This document shows, piece by piece, positions 17,695-25,844 of a stretch of DNA of 64,000 nucleotides (the first letter of the stretch is position 1; every line of letters begins with the position of its first letter). Origin of the DNA: Nesterenkonia marinintestina (GTDB lineage: Bacteria > Actinomycetota > Actinomycetes > Actinomycetales > Micrococcaceae); NCBI RefSeq assembly GCF_025420485.1, contig NZ_JAOEFD010000008.1, positions 1-64,000 on the forward strand. Reading direction: 5' to 3'. The position numbers were made by a program, and so were the translations under genes. Below the pieces are notes generated by a model. The model did not search any database. It was given only the letters and a program-made list of their open reading frames with translations, and had not been told where the DNA came from.

Positions 17695-18122
17695 TCGGAA
17701 GGCTCTTCCGCTCCCGCACCCGCCGACTGGACAAGGAGCTCGGCCAGGGGCTGTGGCGACGCGCCCACGATCGCTACGTGCGGGGGCTCGACCGGTACCA
17801 CCAGGTGCTGGAGGGCATCGCCGACGACGCCGTCCACAACGACCTCGTGCTTCTCGGAGACCGGCTCGCCGAGCAGCTCGAGACCGTGCGCGAGCTCTGC
17901 GGCGAGGCTCACCGCGCCCATCCGGGGGAGGGGATGCTGATCCCCGGCGACGCCGCCGACCTGCACGCGGGGCTCTCGCAGGCTGCGAACCACCTGGCCA
18001 CGACGGCCGAGGCGGTGGCCATGGTCCGACTCGGCGCGGCCGAGCGGACCGCAGTCCACCGCCGGTCCGAGCGGGTCTTCGAGACCCTGGCGTCCGCCGA
18101 GGCCGCCAGGGTCGGACGCTGA
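17691..18122 (+). CDS. Conserved helical protein, unknown function
   Basis: A 143-residue, mostly alpha-helical cytoplasmic protein with basic N-terminus (MIGRLFRSRTRRLDKELGQGLWRRAHDR). It is translationally coupled to the quinone oxidoreductase by an ATGA overlap. I do not recognise a family. Its stop codon starts an 11-bp tandem duplication TGAGCAGAGGC (18120-18141). Confidence 0.75.
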   Translation: MIGRLFRSRTRRLDKELGQGLWRRAHDRYVRGLDRYHQVLEGIADDAVHNDLVLLGDRLAEQLETVRELCGEAHRAHPGEGMLIPGDAADLHAGLSQAANHLATTAEAVAMVRLGAAERTAVHRRSERVFETLASAEAARVGR

Positions 18123-18156
18123 GCAGAGGCTGAGCAGAGGCCGACGGGGCCGGGGC

Positions 18157-18618
18157 TCAGACCGTGCGCTGCGGTGCCGTCGCGCCTTCGCCGACCGGCA
18201 GCCCGGCCAGACGACGAGCGTGGTCGACCAACGACACCCGGTGGAGCGAGTCCACGGCTTCGAAGTCGTGCCAGGCCACGTCGTCGGTGGACCCCTCGGA
18301 CTCCACGCGCAGCATCCCGGAGACGACCCGCGCACGATAGATGATCTGGAGGATCTGCAGGTCCCTGCCCATGTCCTCGGCACGCAGCCGCCGGTCGCCT
18401 GAGACGACGAAGCTGCGCACTCCGAGGGTGGAGGTCAGCTCGACGTCGTACCCCGTCTCCTCGAGCACCTCACGCAGCGCTGCCTCATCAGGCGGCTCAC
18501 CGGGCTCCAGGCCGCCGCCCGGTAGGGTCCACCCGATGCCGACCTCGTCGTCGAGATGGGGCAGCAGCAGCTTGCCGCCTTCGGTGATCACCGCATAGGC
18601 GCCGACTCGCAGGTCCAT
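18157..18618 (-). CDS. NUDIX hydrolase
   Basis: A 153-residue NUDIX-fold pyrophosphohydrolase with a complete box: GGGLEPGEPPDEAALREVLEETGY, residues about 38-61, containing the catalytic REVLEE. Substrate unknown, likely a nucleoside-diphosphate derivative. The ATG at 18618 lies 6 nt after TACTGT (18625-18630, minus strand) without a Shine-Dalgarno, so it is probably leaderless. The longer open frame upstream is not needed. Confidence 0.9.
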   Translation of the reverse strand: MDLRVGAYAVITEGGKLLLPHLDDEVGIGWTLPGGGLEPGEPPDEAALREVLEETGYDVELTSTLGVRSFVVSGDRRLRAEDMGRDLQILQIIYRARVVSGMLRVESEGSTDDVAWHDFEAVDSLHRVSLVDHARRLAGLPVGEGATAPQRTV

Positions 18619-18744
18619 GCAGGCACAGTACCAGCGCCCCCGATCCTGCGGCCCCTGAGTTCGGCGGCTCGGCCGCACGGAGGAGCCGACGAGTCACCCG
18701 ATCGGACGATGCGGCCATCGACAGGTCACCCTAGGGTGAAGGGT

Positions 18745-19206
18745 ATGGCTGATCTCCTACAGTGGTTCGTCGACCTGCCCGTCCTCCTCCAGGCCCTCGG
18801 CGGTGTGATCATCGGATTCATCCCGTTCCTTGAGAGCTACATCGCCGGCTTCATGGGAGCCCTGCTCGGCTTCCCGTGGGCGCTGGCCCTGCTCGCCGGC
18901 GTCGTCGGCAACGTCCTCGCACTGATCGTCGCCGTGCCGCTGGGTGCGCGCGTCGCGTCACGCCGCGGCGGACGCGAACTGACCCACCGTCAGCAGAAGG
19001 TCCTGGACCGCACCAACCGCTTCGGGATCCCGGTGGCCTCCCTGCTGGCGCCGACCCTGATGGCCATCTCCCTGACGGCCTTCATCATGGTCGCCGCCGG
19101 ACTGGACCGGGGCCGCACGTTCTGGTGGAACGTAGCGGCGGCCGTGGTCTGGGGAGCGGCCGCCACGGGCTTCGGGGTCTGGGCCCATGAGGTCTTCCTC
19201 GACTGA
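18745..19206 (+). CDS. Small multidrug-export-type membrane protein
   Basis: A 153-residue protein with four membrane segments ([77 protein letters not shown]). It resembles the Sm_multidrug_ex family (PF06695) from memory. The [18 protein letters not shown] loop with Glu inside the membrane is DedA-like. Transport function is unproven. TAGGGT (18732-18737) is 7 nt before the ATG, so leaderless, divergent from the NUDIX gene. Confidence 0.78.
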   Translation: MADLLQWFVDLPVLLQALGGVIIGFIPFLESYIAGFMGALLGFPWALALLAGVVGNVLALIVAVPLGARVASRRGGRELTHRQQKVLDRTNRFGIPVASLLAPTLMAISLTAFIMVAAGLDRGRTFWWNVAAAVVWGAAATGFGVWAHEVFLD

Positions 19207-19303
19207 ACCCTCCGCGGTGATCCGCGGAAGCCGATCCGGCGACTGCGCTACCCTCGATGAGCGGGGACTCTCGCCGGACGACGACGTCATGGAGGTTTCA
19301 GGC

Positions 19304-20044
19304 ATGGACATCGCACAGCGCAGCTTTCTGATCACCGGAGGCTCATCCGGACTCGGGGCCGCGACGGCTCGGAAGCTCCTCTCCCGGGGGGCGCACGTCG
19401 TCGTCGCTGACCTGCGCGGGCCGGCGCCTGAGGGCGCCGAGCTGGTCGAGACCGACGTCACCGACCCGGATCAGGTCGGTGCGGCCGTCGCCCGGGCGCA
19501 GCAGCTGGCGCCGCTCTCCGGAGTGATCAGCTGCGCCGGCGTGGCCACTCCGAACAAGGTGCTCGGACGATCCGGACCGCACGATGTGGACGCCTTCCGC
19601 ACCGTGGTGGACATCAACCTGATCGGCGCCTTCAACGTGATCCGGCTGGCCGCCGAGGCCATGGCCGAGAACCCCGCGGGCGAGGACGGTGAACGAGGGG
19701 TCATCGTGAACACCGCCTCCGTGGCGGCGTTCGACGGTCAGATCGGTCAGGCCGCCTATTCCGCCTCCAAGGGAGCCGTGGCGTCGATGACCCTGCCGAT
19801 CGCGCGTGAACTGGCGCGGCACGGGATCCGCGTGGTCACCGTGGCCCCGGGGATCTTCCGGACCCCGATGATGGCCGGCCTGCCGCAGGAGGCGCAGGAC
19901 TCGCTCGGGGCTCAGGTGCCCTTCCCGTCTCGGCTCGGTGAGCCGGAGGAGTACGCCGACCTGGTGGACCACATCATCGCCAACCGCATGCTCAACGGAG
20001 AGACCATCCGCCTCGACGGAGCCATCCGCATGGCGCCCAAGTGA
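19304..20044 (+). CDS. SDR oxidoreductase, 3-hydroxyacyl-CoA dehydrogenase type-2-like
   Basis: A 246-residue SDR with TGGSSGLG cofactor loop, catalytic Ser in [15 protein letters not shown] catalytic pair, and [17 protein letters not shown]. That combination is typical of the HSD10 / type-2 3-hydroxyacyl-CoA dehydrogenase group that oxidises 3-hydroxyacyl-CoA with NAD+. The ATG at 19304 follows GGAGG by 8 nt. It lies 58 nt before the PaaK-like gene, so a functional link in acyl-CoA metabolism is possible but not shown. Confidence 0.88.
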   Translation: MDIAQRSFLITGGSSGLGAATARKLLSRGAHVVVADLRGPAPEGAELVETDVTDPDQVGAAVARAQQLAPLSGVISCAGVATPNKVLGRSGPHDVDAFRTVVDINLIGAFNVIRLAAEAMAENPAGEDGERGVIVNTASVAAFDGQIGQAAYSASKGAVASMTLPIARELARHGIRVVTVAPGIFRTPMMAGLPQEAQDSLGAQVPFPSRLGEPEEYADLVDHIIANRMLNGETIRLDGAIRMAPK

Positions 20045-20102
20045 TCGCGTCTGCCGACGGCGCCCCTTATGCCCGGAAGATGCCGACCGTAGACTGAGCG
20101 CC

Positions 20103-21833
20103 ATGGTCGGAACGGGGATCACCAGAACCATCAGGGCGCTGCGACTGCGACCGGGCGCGCGGCGCGGCGGCAAGGATCTCCTGGAGCTGCCGATCCGCTC
20201 GGGCCCGGTCAACGTCCTGCGTCAGGCCGCACTGCGCACCGCGAATCTGGGTCTGACGGCCGCCTACGGCGTCTACCGGGCGGATCCGGCCCTGTGGCGG
20301 TTCACCGCCCGGCACTATCACCCGGGCCTCGAACGGTTCGCCCGACTCAACGCCTGGATGATCTGTCAGCACGCATCCCTCGACGTCCCCGCCTACCAGG
20401 ACCATCTGGCACGCCACGGATTCGAGTTCCGGTGGTGGGACCTGCAGGCGTATGCGCCGACGTCGAAGGACGACTACGTCAAGGTGTACCCGGAGGAGCA
20501 GCGATGCTGGGACGGGCGGATCGAGATGCCCGGCACGGTCGTGGACGAGTCCTCCGGCTCCTCGGGCACGCCGTCGAACTGGATGCGCTCGAAGCTCGAG
20601 CTCGACACCGTCCACAAGAACGTGGCCGGCTACGTCTCGATGCTCTTCGGCACGGAGGACCTGTTCTGCATCAACGCGTTCTCCATGGGCGCCTGGGCCA
20701 CGGGGACCAATACCGGCCAGGCCCTGGCGAAGATCGCGATGGTGAAGAACACCGGACCGGACCTGGAGACGATCCTGAACACGCTGCGGCACTTCGGCCC
20801 GCGGCACACCTACCTCATCACCGCCTACCCGCCGTTCCTCAAGCACCTGGTGGACCGGCTCGAGGCCGCCGGGGACGAGTTCCGTGAGTTCCGGCTCAAC
20901 GGCTTCGTCGGAGGTGAGGCGATGACCGAGGGTCTGCGGGACTACGTCGAGCGCCGATTCGACCGGGTCTACTCCGGCTACGGCGCCTCCGACCTGACCA
21001 TCGGCATGGGAGGCGAGACGGACCTGACGGTCACGCTGCGCAAGGCCTTGGAACGTGACACGGCCTTCCGGGAGAGGCTGCTCGGTCGGGACGAACACCG
21101 CACGCCGATGATCTTCCAGTACAACCCCTTGGAGACCTACCTCGAGGTCGACGAGTCGGGGGACCTCATCGCGACCATCAACTCGGCCTCCGTCATGAGC
21201 CCGCGTCTGCGGTACAACATCGGTGACGAGGCCCGCATCGTCTCGTTCCCGGAGATGGTCTCGCTGGCCGAGGACTTCCCCGCCCTCACCGGACGGCTGA
21301 AGGAGGCCTACCGTCGGCAGCGGATGAAGCTGCCCTTCCTCCTGCTGTTCGGACGCAGCGACTCGACGATCTCCTACATGGGGGCGAACATCTACCCCCT
21401 CGACGTGCAGAACGGGATCTACCGCGACGTCGGGACCGCACGCCTGATCAGCTCCTTCCAGATCGAACTGACACCGGTCGCAGACCAGGAGCACGAGCAC
21501 CGCCCCACTCTGCACATCCAGCTGCGGGACCCGTCGGTGTTCCCCGAGGCCGCCCTCGACGAGGCCGCCCGCGGACGCACGGCACGGGCGGTGGCCGACG
21601 GCGTAGTCGCCCATCTGGCCGAGGTCTCCCGGGACTTCGCCCAGTCCCTGAAGGAGGATCCGAGCACCGCCGAGGTCGCGGTGGTCGTGCACGACCACGG
21701 CGAGGGGCCGTTCGCCGAGGGCGCGTCGAAGATCAAGGACGTCTACCTGCGCACCACTGTGGGCGCGGATGAGTCGATGGAGGGCGGCGCGGTCGGACGC
21801 CCGGCCGATGCTGATCCGGGCCAGGGGTCATGA
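20103..21833 (+). CDS. PaaK/CapK-like adenylate-forming enzyme
   Basis: A 576-residue member of the phenylacetate-CoA ligase-like AMP-forming superfamily. The phosphate loop SSGSSGTPSNW is at about residues 149-159, GGEAMTEGLRDYVERRFDRVYSGYGASD fits the acyl-adenylate motif, and LLLFGRSDSTISYMGANIYP fits the hinge region. It is longer than PaaK (about 430) with an extra helical N-terminus, and so closer to stand-alone CapK-type activators of unknown acid substrate. TAGACT (20090-20095) is 7 nt before the ATG, so leaderless. Starts a tightly packed three-gene unit. Confidence 0.82.
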   Translation: MVGTGITRTIRALRLRPGARRGGKDLLELPIRSGPVNVLRQAALRTANLGLTAAYGVYRADPALWRFTARHYHPGLERFARLNAWMICQHASLDVPAYQDHLARHGFEFRWWDLQAYAPTSKDDYVKVYPEEQRCWDGRIEMPGTVVDESSGSSGTPSNWMRSKLELDTVHKNVAGYVSMLFGTEDLFCINAFSMGAWATGTNTGQALAKIAMVKNTGPDLETILNTLRHFGPRHTYLITAYPPFLKHLVDRLEAAGDEFREFRLNGFVGGEAMTEGLRDYVERRFDRVYSGYGASDLTIGMGGETDLTVTLRKALERDTAFRERLLGRDEHRTPMIFQYNPLETYLEVDESGDLIATINSASVMSPRLRYNIGDEARIVSFPEMVSLAEDFPALTGRLKEAYRRQRMKLPFLLLFGRSDSTISYMGANIYPLDVQNGIYRDVGTARLISSFQIELTPVADQEHEHRPTLHIQLRDPSVFPEAALDEAARGRTARAVADGVVAHLAEVSRDFAQSLKEDPSTAEVAVVVHDHGEGPFAEGASKIKDVYLRTTVGADESMEGGAVGRPADADPGQGS

Positions 21834-21834
21834 C

Positions 21835-22395
21835 ATGCGTACCCGTGACTTCTCGGCCTGCGAACCCCCACAGGCGCACGTCGGGTCCATGTTCCTCGGT
21901 CAGAACGAGTACCGCACACCTCAGGCGATGGCCGGTCAGCTGCTGCGCTGGCCACCGCTGGCCCGCCGTCTGAAGTCCTCCCAGGGGTACCTCTGGCACC
22001 GCAGCTACCTCCGATTCCCGCGGGGCATCGGGCTCATCGTCTGCTTCGACTCCCGGGAGTCCCTCATGGAGTTCGCCAAGACGCCGGAGCACCACGCCAT
22101 CATGCACTGGTTGGTCGGCACCGACGCGGACTCGGAGTCGCACTCGGCCGACGCCTCCCGCGCGCCGGCGAAGGCGGGCTTCATCCGCATCCTTGAGGCC
22201 GACCCTGTGGGGTACGCCAACGGCGCGTGGCGTGCCGACAGGCCGGACCTGCAGATGATCCGCCGATGGGAGGCTCAGCGGGCTGAGGACATTCCCCCGG
22301 GAACGCTTCCGGCGGCGCTGCGCCGCACGGTGACCGGCGTCGGGGCGCTCCGACGGACGGTGCGCTCGATGCTGCCCGGCCCCCTGGGACGGTGA
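21835..22395 (+). CDS. Small protein, possible dimeric alpha/beta-barrel fold
   Basis: A 186-residue protein one nucleotide downstream of the ligase stop. The segment SSQGYLWHRSYLRFPRGIGLIVCFDSRESLMEFAKTPEHHAIMHWL (residues about 48-95) resembles the ferredoxin-like fold of antibiotic-biosynthesis monooxygenase or DUF4188-type proteins: a strand, then a helix with paired His. The C-terminus is basic and helical. Function unknown; part of the ligase/nitroreductase cassette. An in-frame ATG at 21769 inside the ligase gene is a less likely start. Confidence 0.65.
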   Translation: MRTRDFSACEPPQAHVGSMFLGQNEYRTPQAMAGQLLRWPPLARRLKSSQGYLWHRSYLRFPRGIGLIVCFDSRESLMEFAKTPEHHAIMHWLVGTDADSESHSADASRAPAKAGFIRILEADPVGYANGAWRADRPDLQMIRRWEAQRAEDIPPGTLPAALRRTVTGVGALRRTVRSMLPGPLGR

Positions 22396-22401
22396 GCCCC
22401 G

Positions 22402-24708
22402 ATGGCCGGGCGGCTGCGGGTCCTGGAGGTCCCCCAGGACTGCGACGTCGAGACGTTCCTGCGGGCCGACCCCGCAGCGCGGAGGCCGTCGGCGGCCCAC
22501 CGGCGGACTCCGGTGCTGCGCGACGACGTCTCCGCCTGGCTGGGCGGAGACCATCCCGGCGTCGACCGGCTGCACGCCTGCGTCCTCGTCGATGCCGAGG
22601 GTGAGGTCCGGGGTCGGTTCGTCGTCCACACCTCGTCGCAGCTGCAGGCCCGGCTCCGGGCGGCGGACGAGGCGGATGCGGGTCAGACGTCGGAGCCCGA
22701 TGCCGCAGACCTCAGACCCACCCTGTTCTTCGGACTGCTCGACGACCTCGATGAGACCGAGTGCCGCACCGTCCTCGCAGACGTCGAGGAGCGTGCCCGC
22801 CGCCTCGGTGCGGGTGAGATCTTCGGACCGGTGCTCCTGCTCCCGAACCAGGTCGGGGCGGCCGTGGTCGAGGGGCACCGGGAGCCGGGCTTCTTCGACG
22901 CGTTCTGGAACGGTGCCGCACTGCCGGCGGTGCTGACCGCCCGCGGATTCGAGCAGTGGTATCCGGGCAGCACCTGGGAGGTGCCGGTGGCCGCGGTGCC
23001 GCCGGACCGCCGACGGCCACCCAGCGCCGCCGAGTACGCGGCCGCGGGAGTGAGGCGTCGTCGGGTCACGCGTGCCGGTCTGCGGGGCCGACGCGGCGTC
23101 GTCGAAGCCCTGCGCCGAGGCCTCAACGCCTCGTTCTCCCAGCTGCCCTACTACACGTCCATCACGCGGGCGCAGATGCGCCGACAGACCGCCGGCCTGG
23201 AGCTGCTGACCGACCCGTCGCTCGTCGTCCTGCTGGAGGACCCGAAGGATCCCCAGGATCCCGACGGCCACTTCGATGTGCGCGGCTCCGGTGTTCCGGC
23301 GAGCTTCGCCCTGGTGGTGCCCGACCCCGTCGGTGTGTTCCGCCGGACGCACGGGCGGCTCGGTCCGCGGGACCTGCCGGACCTGTTCCGGTGGAGGTTC
23401 GGTCGCAGCTCTGCGAGCACGCCGCGGGACGCAGTGCTCATCGTGCAGGGCACGCGCCCCGACATGCAGGGCCGCGGGCTGCTGTCCCTGGTGTCCAGGG
23501 AGGTCTTCGCCGCACTGCACCTCGGCGGGTACGGAACCATGCGGGTGACGTTCATCGGGGAGGACAACCCGGCCTCGGCCGCGGTCTTCGCCCGGGCGGG
23601 CGGTCGTCGGCTGCATCGCACGGCGTTCTTCCGCCGACGAGCGGATCCCGTCTCCGCCGAGTCAGGGGACGGGGCATCAGCGAGCACGAAGCAGGCCTCC
23701 CGGTGGGTGGAGATCGCCGGACGTGCGCCGAGCGCCCACAACACGCAGCCGTGGGTGCCGCACCCGGTGACCGATGAGGTCGGTGCGGTCACCGGGATCC
23801 GGCTCGCCGCAGATCCGGAGCGGACCCTGCCGGCGGCGGATCCGACCCATCGGGACCTGTATCTGTCCCTCGGCGCGTGGACCGAGTCCCTCGACATCGC
23901 CGCCTCCGCCGAGGGTCGGGGCATCGAGGTCCGATCGGTCACCGGCGGGGGAGCCGAGGTATCCGTGGACCTCGGAATCATCCGTCGCACGCGCCCGTGC
24001 GCACACACCGTCGACGACGTGCTCACCCGCCGGGTCCACCGAGGACGCTTGGCGGACCCGGGCCGGGAGGCGTCCGGCGTGCTGGCCGACTGCGCAGACC
24101 TGCGGGAGATCGAAGAACCCTCGGCCCGCTCCCTGGAGAGCACCGCCGCCCGACACCTGACCGGGTCGCCCGCCCTGATCGAGGAACTCGTCGACTGGCT
24201 GCGACTGGACCGGGGCCACCCCGATCACCACCGGGACGGACTCAGCGCCGAATGTCTGCTCCTGCCGCGCGGCGTCGGAGTCCTCGGACGAGGACTGCGG
24301 GCGTCCCGAGGTACCCGGCTTCCCGGGGGCGCGGCTCGGATCCTCGCCGCTGTGACGCCCCGGGCCTCGGAGGCCGCGCTGCGGCGCAGCGCACGCAGAT
24401 TCCGTGACGCCGGGGGAGGGGAGGGCCGGGGCGTCGCCGTCGTGCTGTCGGCGGAGTCGCTCGAACCGGAGGCTCTGATCAGAGCCGGGCGCCGTCTGCA
24501 GCACATCTGGCTGAGCCTGCATCGGGCAGGAGCCTCCGTCAGGCCGCTGAGCGAGGTGATCGACTGTCCCGTCACAGAGGCCGCTCTGCGGGAGATGGTG
24601 TCGTCGGCCTCAGGCGGGAGCCCGACGGCGTCGCATCCGGTGGCCTACTTCCGTGTGGGTCATCCCGACGACGTCCCGATCCGGTCCGCCCGACTCACTC
24701 CCCGCTGA
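22402..24708 (+). CDS. GNAT acetyltransferase-like / Acg-type nitroreductase fusion
   Basis: A 768-residue two-part protein. The N-terminal about 420 residues end in a GNAT-like acetyl-CoA motif (TRPDMQGRGLLSLVSREV near residue 352, then FIGEDNPASAAVFARAGGRR). From about residue 430 a nitroreductase-like FMN domain begins with APSAHNTQPWVPHP (about 443-456), the signature of Acg-type proteins. Acg proteins often lack the usual reductase activity and store FMN. The linker EGSAESGDGASASTK-like region joins them. I know no characterised protein of this architecture. It follows the preceding gene by 6 nt. Confidence 0.75.
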   Translation: MAGRLRVLEVPQDCDVETFLRADPAARRPSAAHRRTPVLRDDVSAWLGGDHPGVDRLHACVLVDAEGEVRGRFVVHTSSQLQARLRAADEADAGQTSEPDAADLRPTLFFGLLDDLDETECRTVLADVEERARRLGAGEIFGPVLLLPNQVGAAVVEGHREPGFFDAFWNGAALPAVLTARGFEQWYPGSTWEVPVAAVPPDRRRPPSAAEYAAAGVRRRRVTRAGLRGRRGVVEALRRGLNASFSQLPYYTSITRAQMRRQTAGLELLTDPSLVVLLEDPKDPQDPDGHFDVRGSGVPASFALVVPDPVGVFRRTHGRLGPRDLPDLFRWRFGRSSASTPRDAVLIVQGTRPDMQGRGLLSLVSREVFAALHLGGYGTMRVTFIGEDNPASAAVFARAGGRRLHRTAFFRRRADPVSAESGDGASASTKQASRWVEIAGRAPSAHNTQPWVPHPVTDEVGAVTGIRLAADPERTLPAADPTHRDLYLSLGAWTESLDIAASAEGRGIEVRSVTGGGAEVSVDLGIIRRTRPCAHTVDDVLTRRVHRGRLADPGREASGVLADCADLREIEEPSARSLESTAARHLTGSPALIEELVDWLRLDRGHPDHHRDGLSAECLLLPRGVGVLGRGLRASRGTRLPGGAARILAAVTPRASEAALRRSARRFRDAGGGEGRGVAVVLSAESLEPEALIRAGRRLQHIWLSLHRAGASVRPLSEVIDCPVTEAALREMVSSASGGSPTASHPVAYFRVGHPDDVPIRSARLTPR

Positions 24709-24776
24709 GCCGAACCTCTCACGACCCGACCCTGGGAGGTCACCCTCGGCCGAGTCCGCATGCCCCGAGCCCCACA

Positions 24777-24840
24777 CCGTCGAGGGAGCAGTCCTGGTGG
24801 CCCGCCCCGGCGTGTCGGGGCGACTCTTGCTCCCTCGACG
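24777..24840. repeat. Structured repeat element, copy 1 (GTCGAGGGAGCA hairpin)
   Basis: Perfect 13-bp stem CGTCGAGGGAGCA (24778-24790) paired with 24828-24840, enclosing a smaller hairpin CGCCCCG/CGGGGCG (24803-24822). The left foot CCGTCGAGGGAGCAG recurs at 57907-57921 in a similar fold. It may simply terminate the cassette upstream. Confidence 0.55.
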
Positions 24841-24858
24841 AGGGGGATGGGCAGAGGA

Positions 24859-24892
24859 AGACCCCCATCCAGAAGTCCCTGGACGGGGGTCT
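24859..24892 (-). terminator. Original chromosomal terminator of tRNA-Thr
   Basis: Stem AGACCCCCATCCAG (24859-24872) with CTGGACGGGGGTCT (24879-24892), one mismatch. It lies just beyond the tRNA 3' remnant at the left end of the element, so it is probably the terminator of the tRNA before integration. Confidence 0.65.
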
Positions 24893-24896
24893 CATC

Positions 24897-24941
24897 GGAG
24901 CCGCCTGCCGGAATCGAACCGGCGACCTATTCATTACGAGT
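24897..24941 (-). repeat. attL: 45-bp copy of tRNA-Thr 3' half
   Basis: Identical over 45 bp to 33226-33270. Contains the T-arm, variable loop and anticodon region of tRNA-Thr on the minus strand, then diverges after GAGT. It is the displaced host 3' end, not a functional tRNA. Confidence 0.93.
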
Positions 24942-25044
24942 ACGTGGAAGGCTGCCCGCTGACATGCGGTTCTATGAGAATCCCCAGGTCAGGGCGGTTT
25001 ACTAGGTTGGTGGAGGACGGCTAAAGATGGGTTGATCCGACTCT

Positions 25045-25064
25045 CGTGCATATTTTGTGCATAG
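25045..25064 (+). promoter_or_regulatory. Left arm-type repeat pair (putative integrase/excisionase site)
   Basis: CGTGCATATTTTGTGCATAG contains GTGCATA twice (25046-25052 and 25057-25063), 11 bp apart. The same 20-mer with two changes occurs at 33145-33164 near the other end, in the same orientation. It is about 104 bp inside attL. Confidence 0.6.
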
Positions 25065-25090
25065 TGTCGGCGTGACCCGGTGCCCGCGTG

Positions 25091-25243
25091 GGGCTCAACT
25101 GGATGATTTTCATCCAGTTGCGTCTGCAACTGGGCCCTAGGGGCCCAGATGGATCACCCCGAATCGTCCCTGTGCCTCAGGTGGGCTCAACTGTCCGAAA
25201 CGCGGGCAGTTGCATCTGCAACTGGGGGATTTTCCCCCAGTTG
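25091..25243. repeat. Two 92-bp-spaced modules of paired CAACTG hairpins
   Basis: Module A: CAACTGGATGA/TCATCCAGTTG with TTT loop (25096-25120), 6 nt, then CAACTGGGCCC running into CTGGGCCC/GGGCCCAG (25130-25148). Module B: CAACTGTCCG/CGGGCAGTTG (25188-25212), 6 nt, then CAACTGGGGGA/TCCCCCAGTTG with TTT loop (25219-25243). Both begin with GGGCTCAACTG. Seven CAACTG/CAGTTG words lie within 150 bp of non-coding DNA beside attL. Candidate replication origin, packaging site or tandem terminator. Confidence 0.7.
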
Positions 25244-25274
25244 ATGATGTAGTCACCCTAGCTATAACGGCACA

Positions 25275-25844
25275 CTAGTACGTGTAGACCTCTATCGGAG
25301 CCCCTTGGTCGTGGCCTTCGGGTCGGAATGCCTGCGGGAAGTGGGCGACGTCCCCGTGCTGCACGGCAGCTTCTACCCGTTCCTTGCGGACCAGCGTCTT
25401 AGGCTCTCCGTTGCCGGGCTCGTAGGCCGGATTCGGCACCCGTACCGAGCGGCGGTCGCCTCCGTGCCTCACGTCCAGCTCGCGGCCCAGCACCTCCGGG
25501 GCCAGGCGGCGGACTTCGGCGTACCAGTCTGCGGAGCGGTGATCCGTCCGCTTCCCCGTATGGGCTAGGTGAAGGTGCATCATCTCGTGGACGACGACGT
25601 CATCGACGGCCCTGCGGCCTCTCTCGAACAGAGTGGAGGCGATGCTGATGCGAGGCGTCCGCAGCAGCTCGGCGTCGAGGCGCGTAAGCCCGATGCAGCG
25701 GCCATAGGCGGTCAGTCCGATCACCATCGGCACGCTTTCAGGGATGCCGGGAAAGAGGTGCCGATGCCGTTGGTAGGCGTCGTGGACGTAGTCGCCGGCC
25801 TCTCCCCACAGTAGGGCGGCTGCCTCTCTATATGTAGTCTCCAT
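25275..25844 (-). CDS. SprT-like zinc metalloprotease domain protein
   Basis: A 189-residue protein with a zinc-protease motif HEMMH at residues 86-90, preceded by hydrophobic DDVVV and followed by LHLAHTGKRTDHRSADWYAEV. This HExxH...H arrangement resembles SprT/ImmA-type domains. SprT relatives cleave DNA-protein crosslinks, ImmA relatives cleave phage repressors, and capsid maturation is a third option given the nearby capsid gene. The ATG at 25844 has no Shine-Dalgarno; TAGTAT lies 8 nt upstream, so leaderless. It is separated from the capsid gene by 435 nt and has its own promoter. Confidence 0.7.
   Translation of the reverse strand: METTYREAAALLWGEAGDYVHDAYQRHRHLFPGIPESVPMVIGLTAYGRCIGLTRLDAELLRTPRISIASTLFERGRRAVDDVVVHEMMHLHLAHTGKRTDHRSADWYAEVRRLAPEVLGRELDVRHGGDRRSVRVPNPAYEPGNGEPKTLVRKERVEAAVQHGDVAHFPQAFRPEGHDQGAPIEVYTY

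Noticed and set aside
20067-21698. 543-codon minus-strand frame opposite the CapK-like ligase
   Set aside because: Antisense shadow; composition dominated by repeats of Gly, Asp, Arg and Val from the complementary codons.
24897-24970. A second tRNA-Thr at the left end
   Set aside because: Only the 3' half is present. The sequence diverges after 24941 and cannot form the D-arm or the acceptor 5' strand.
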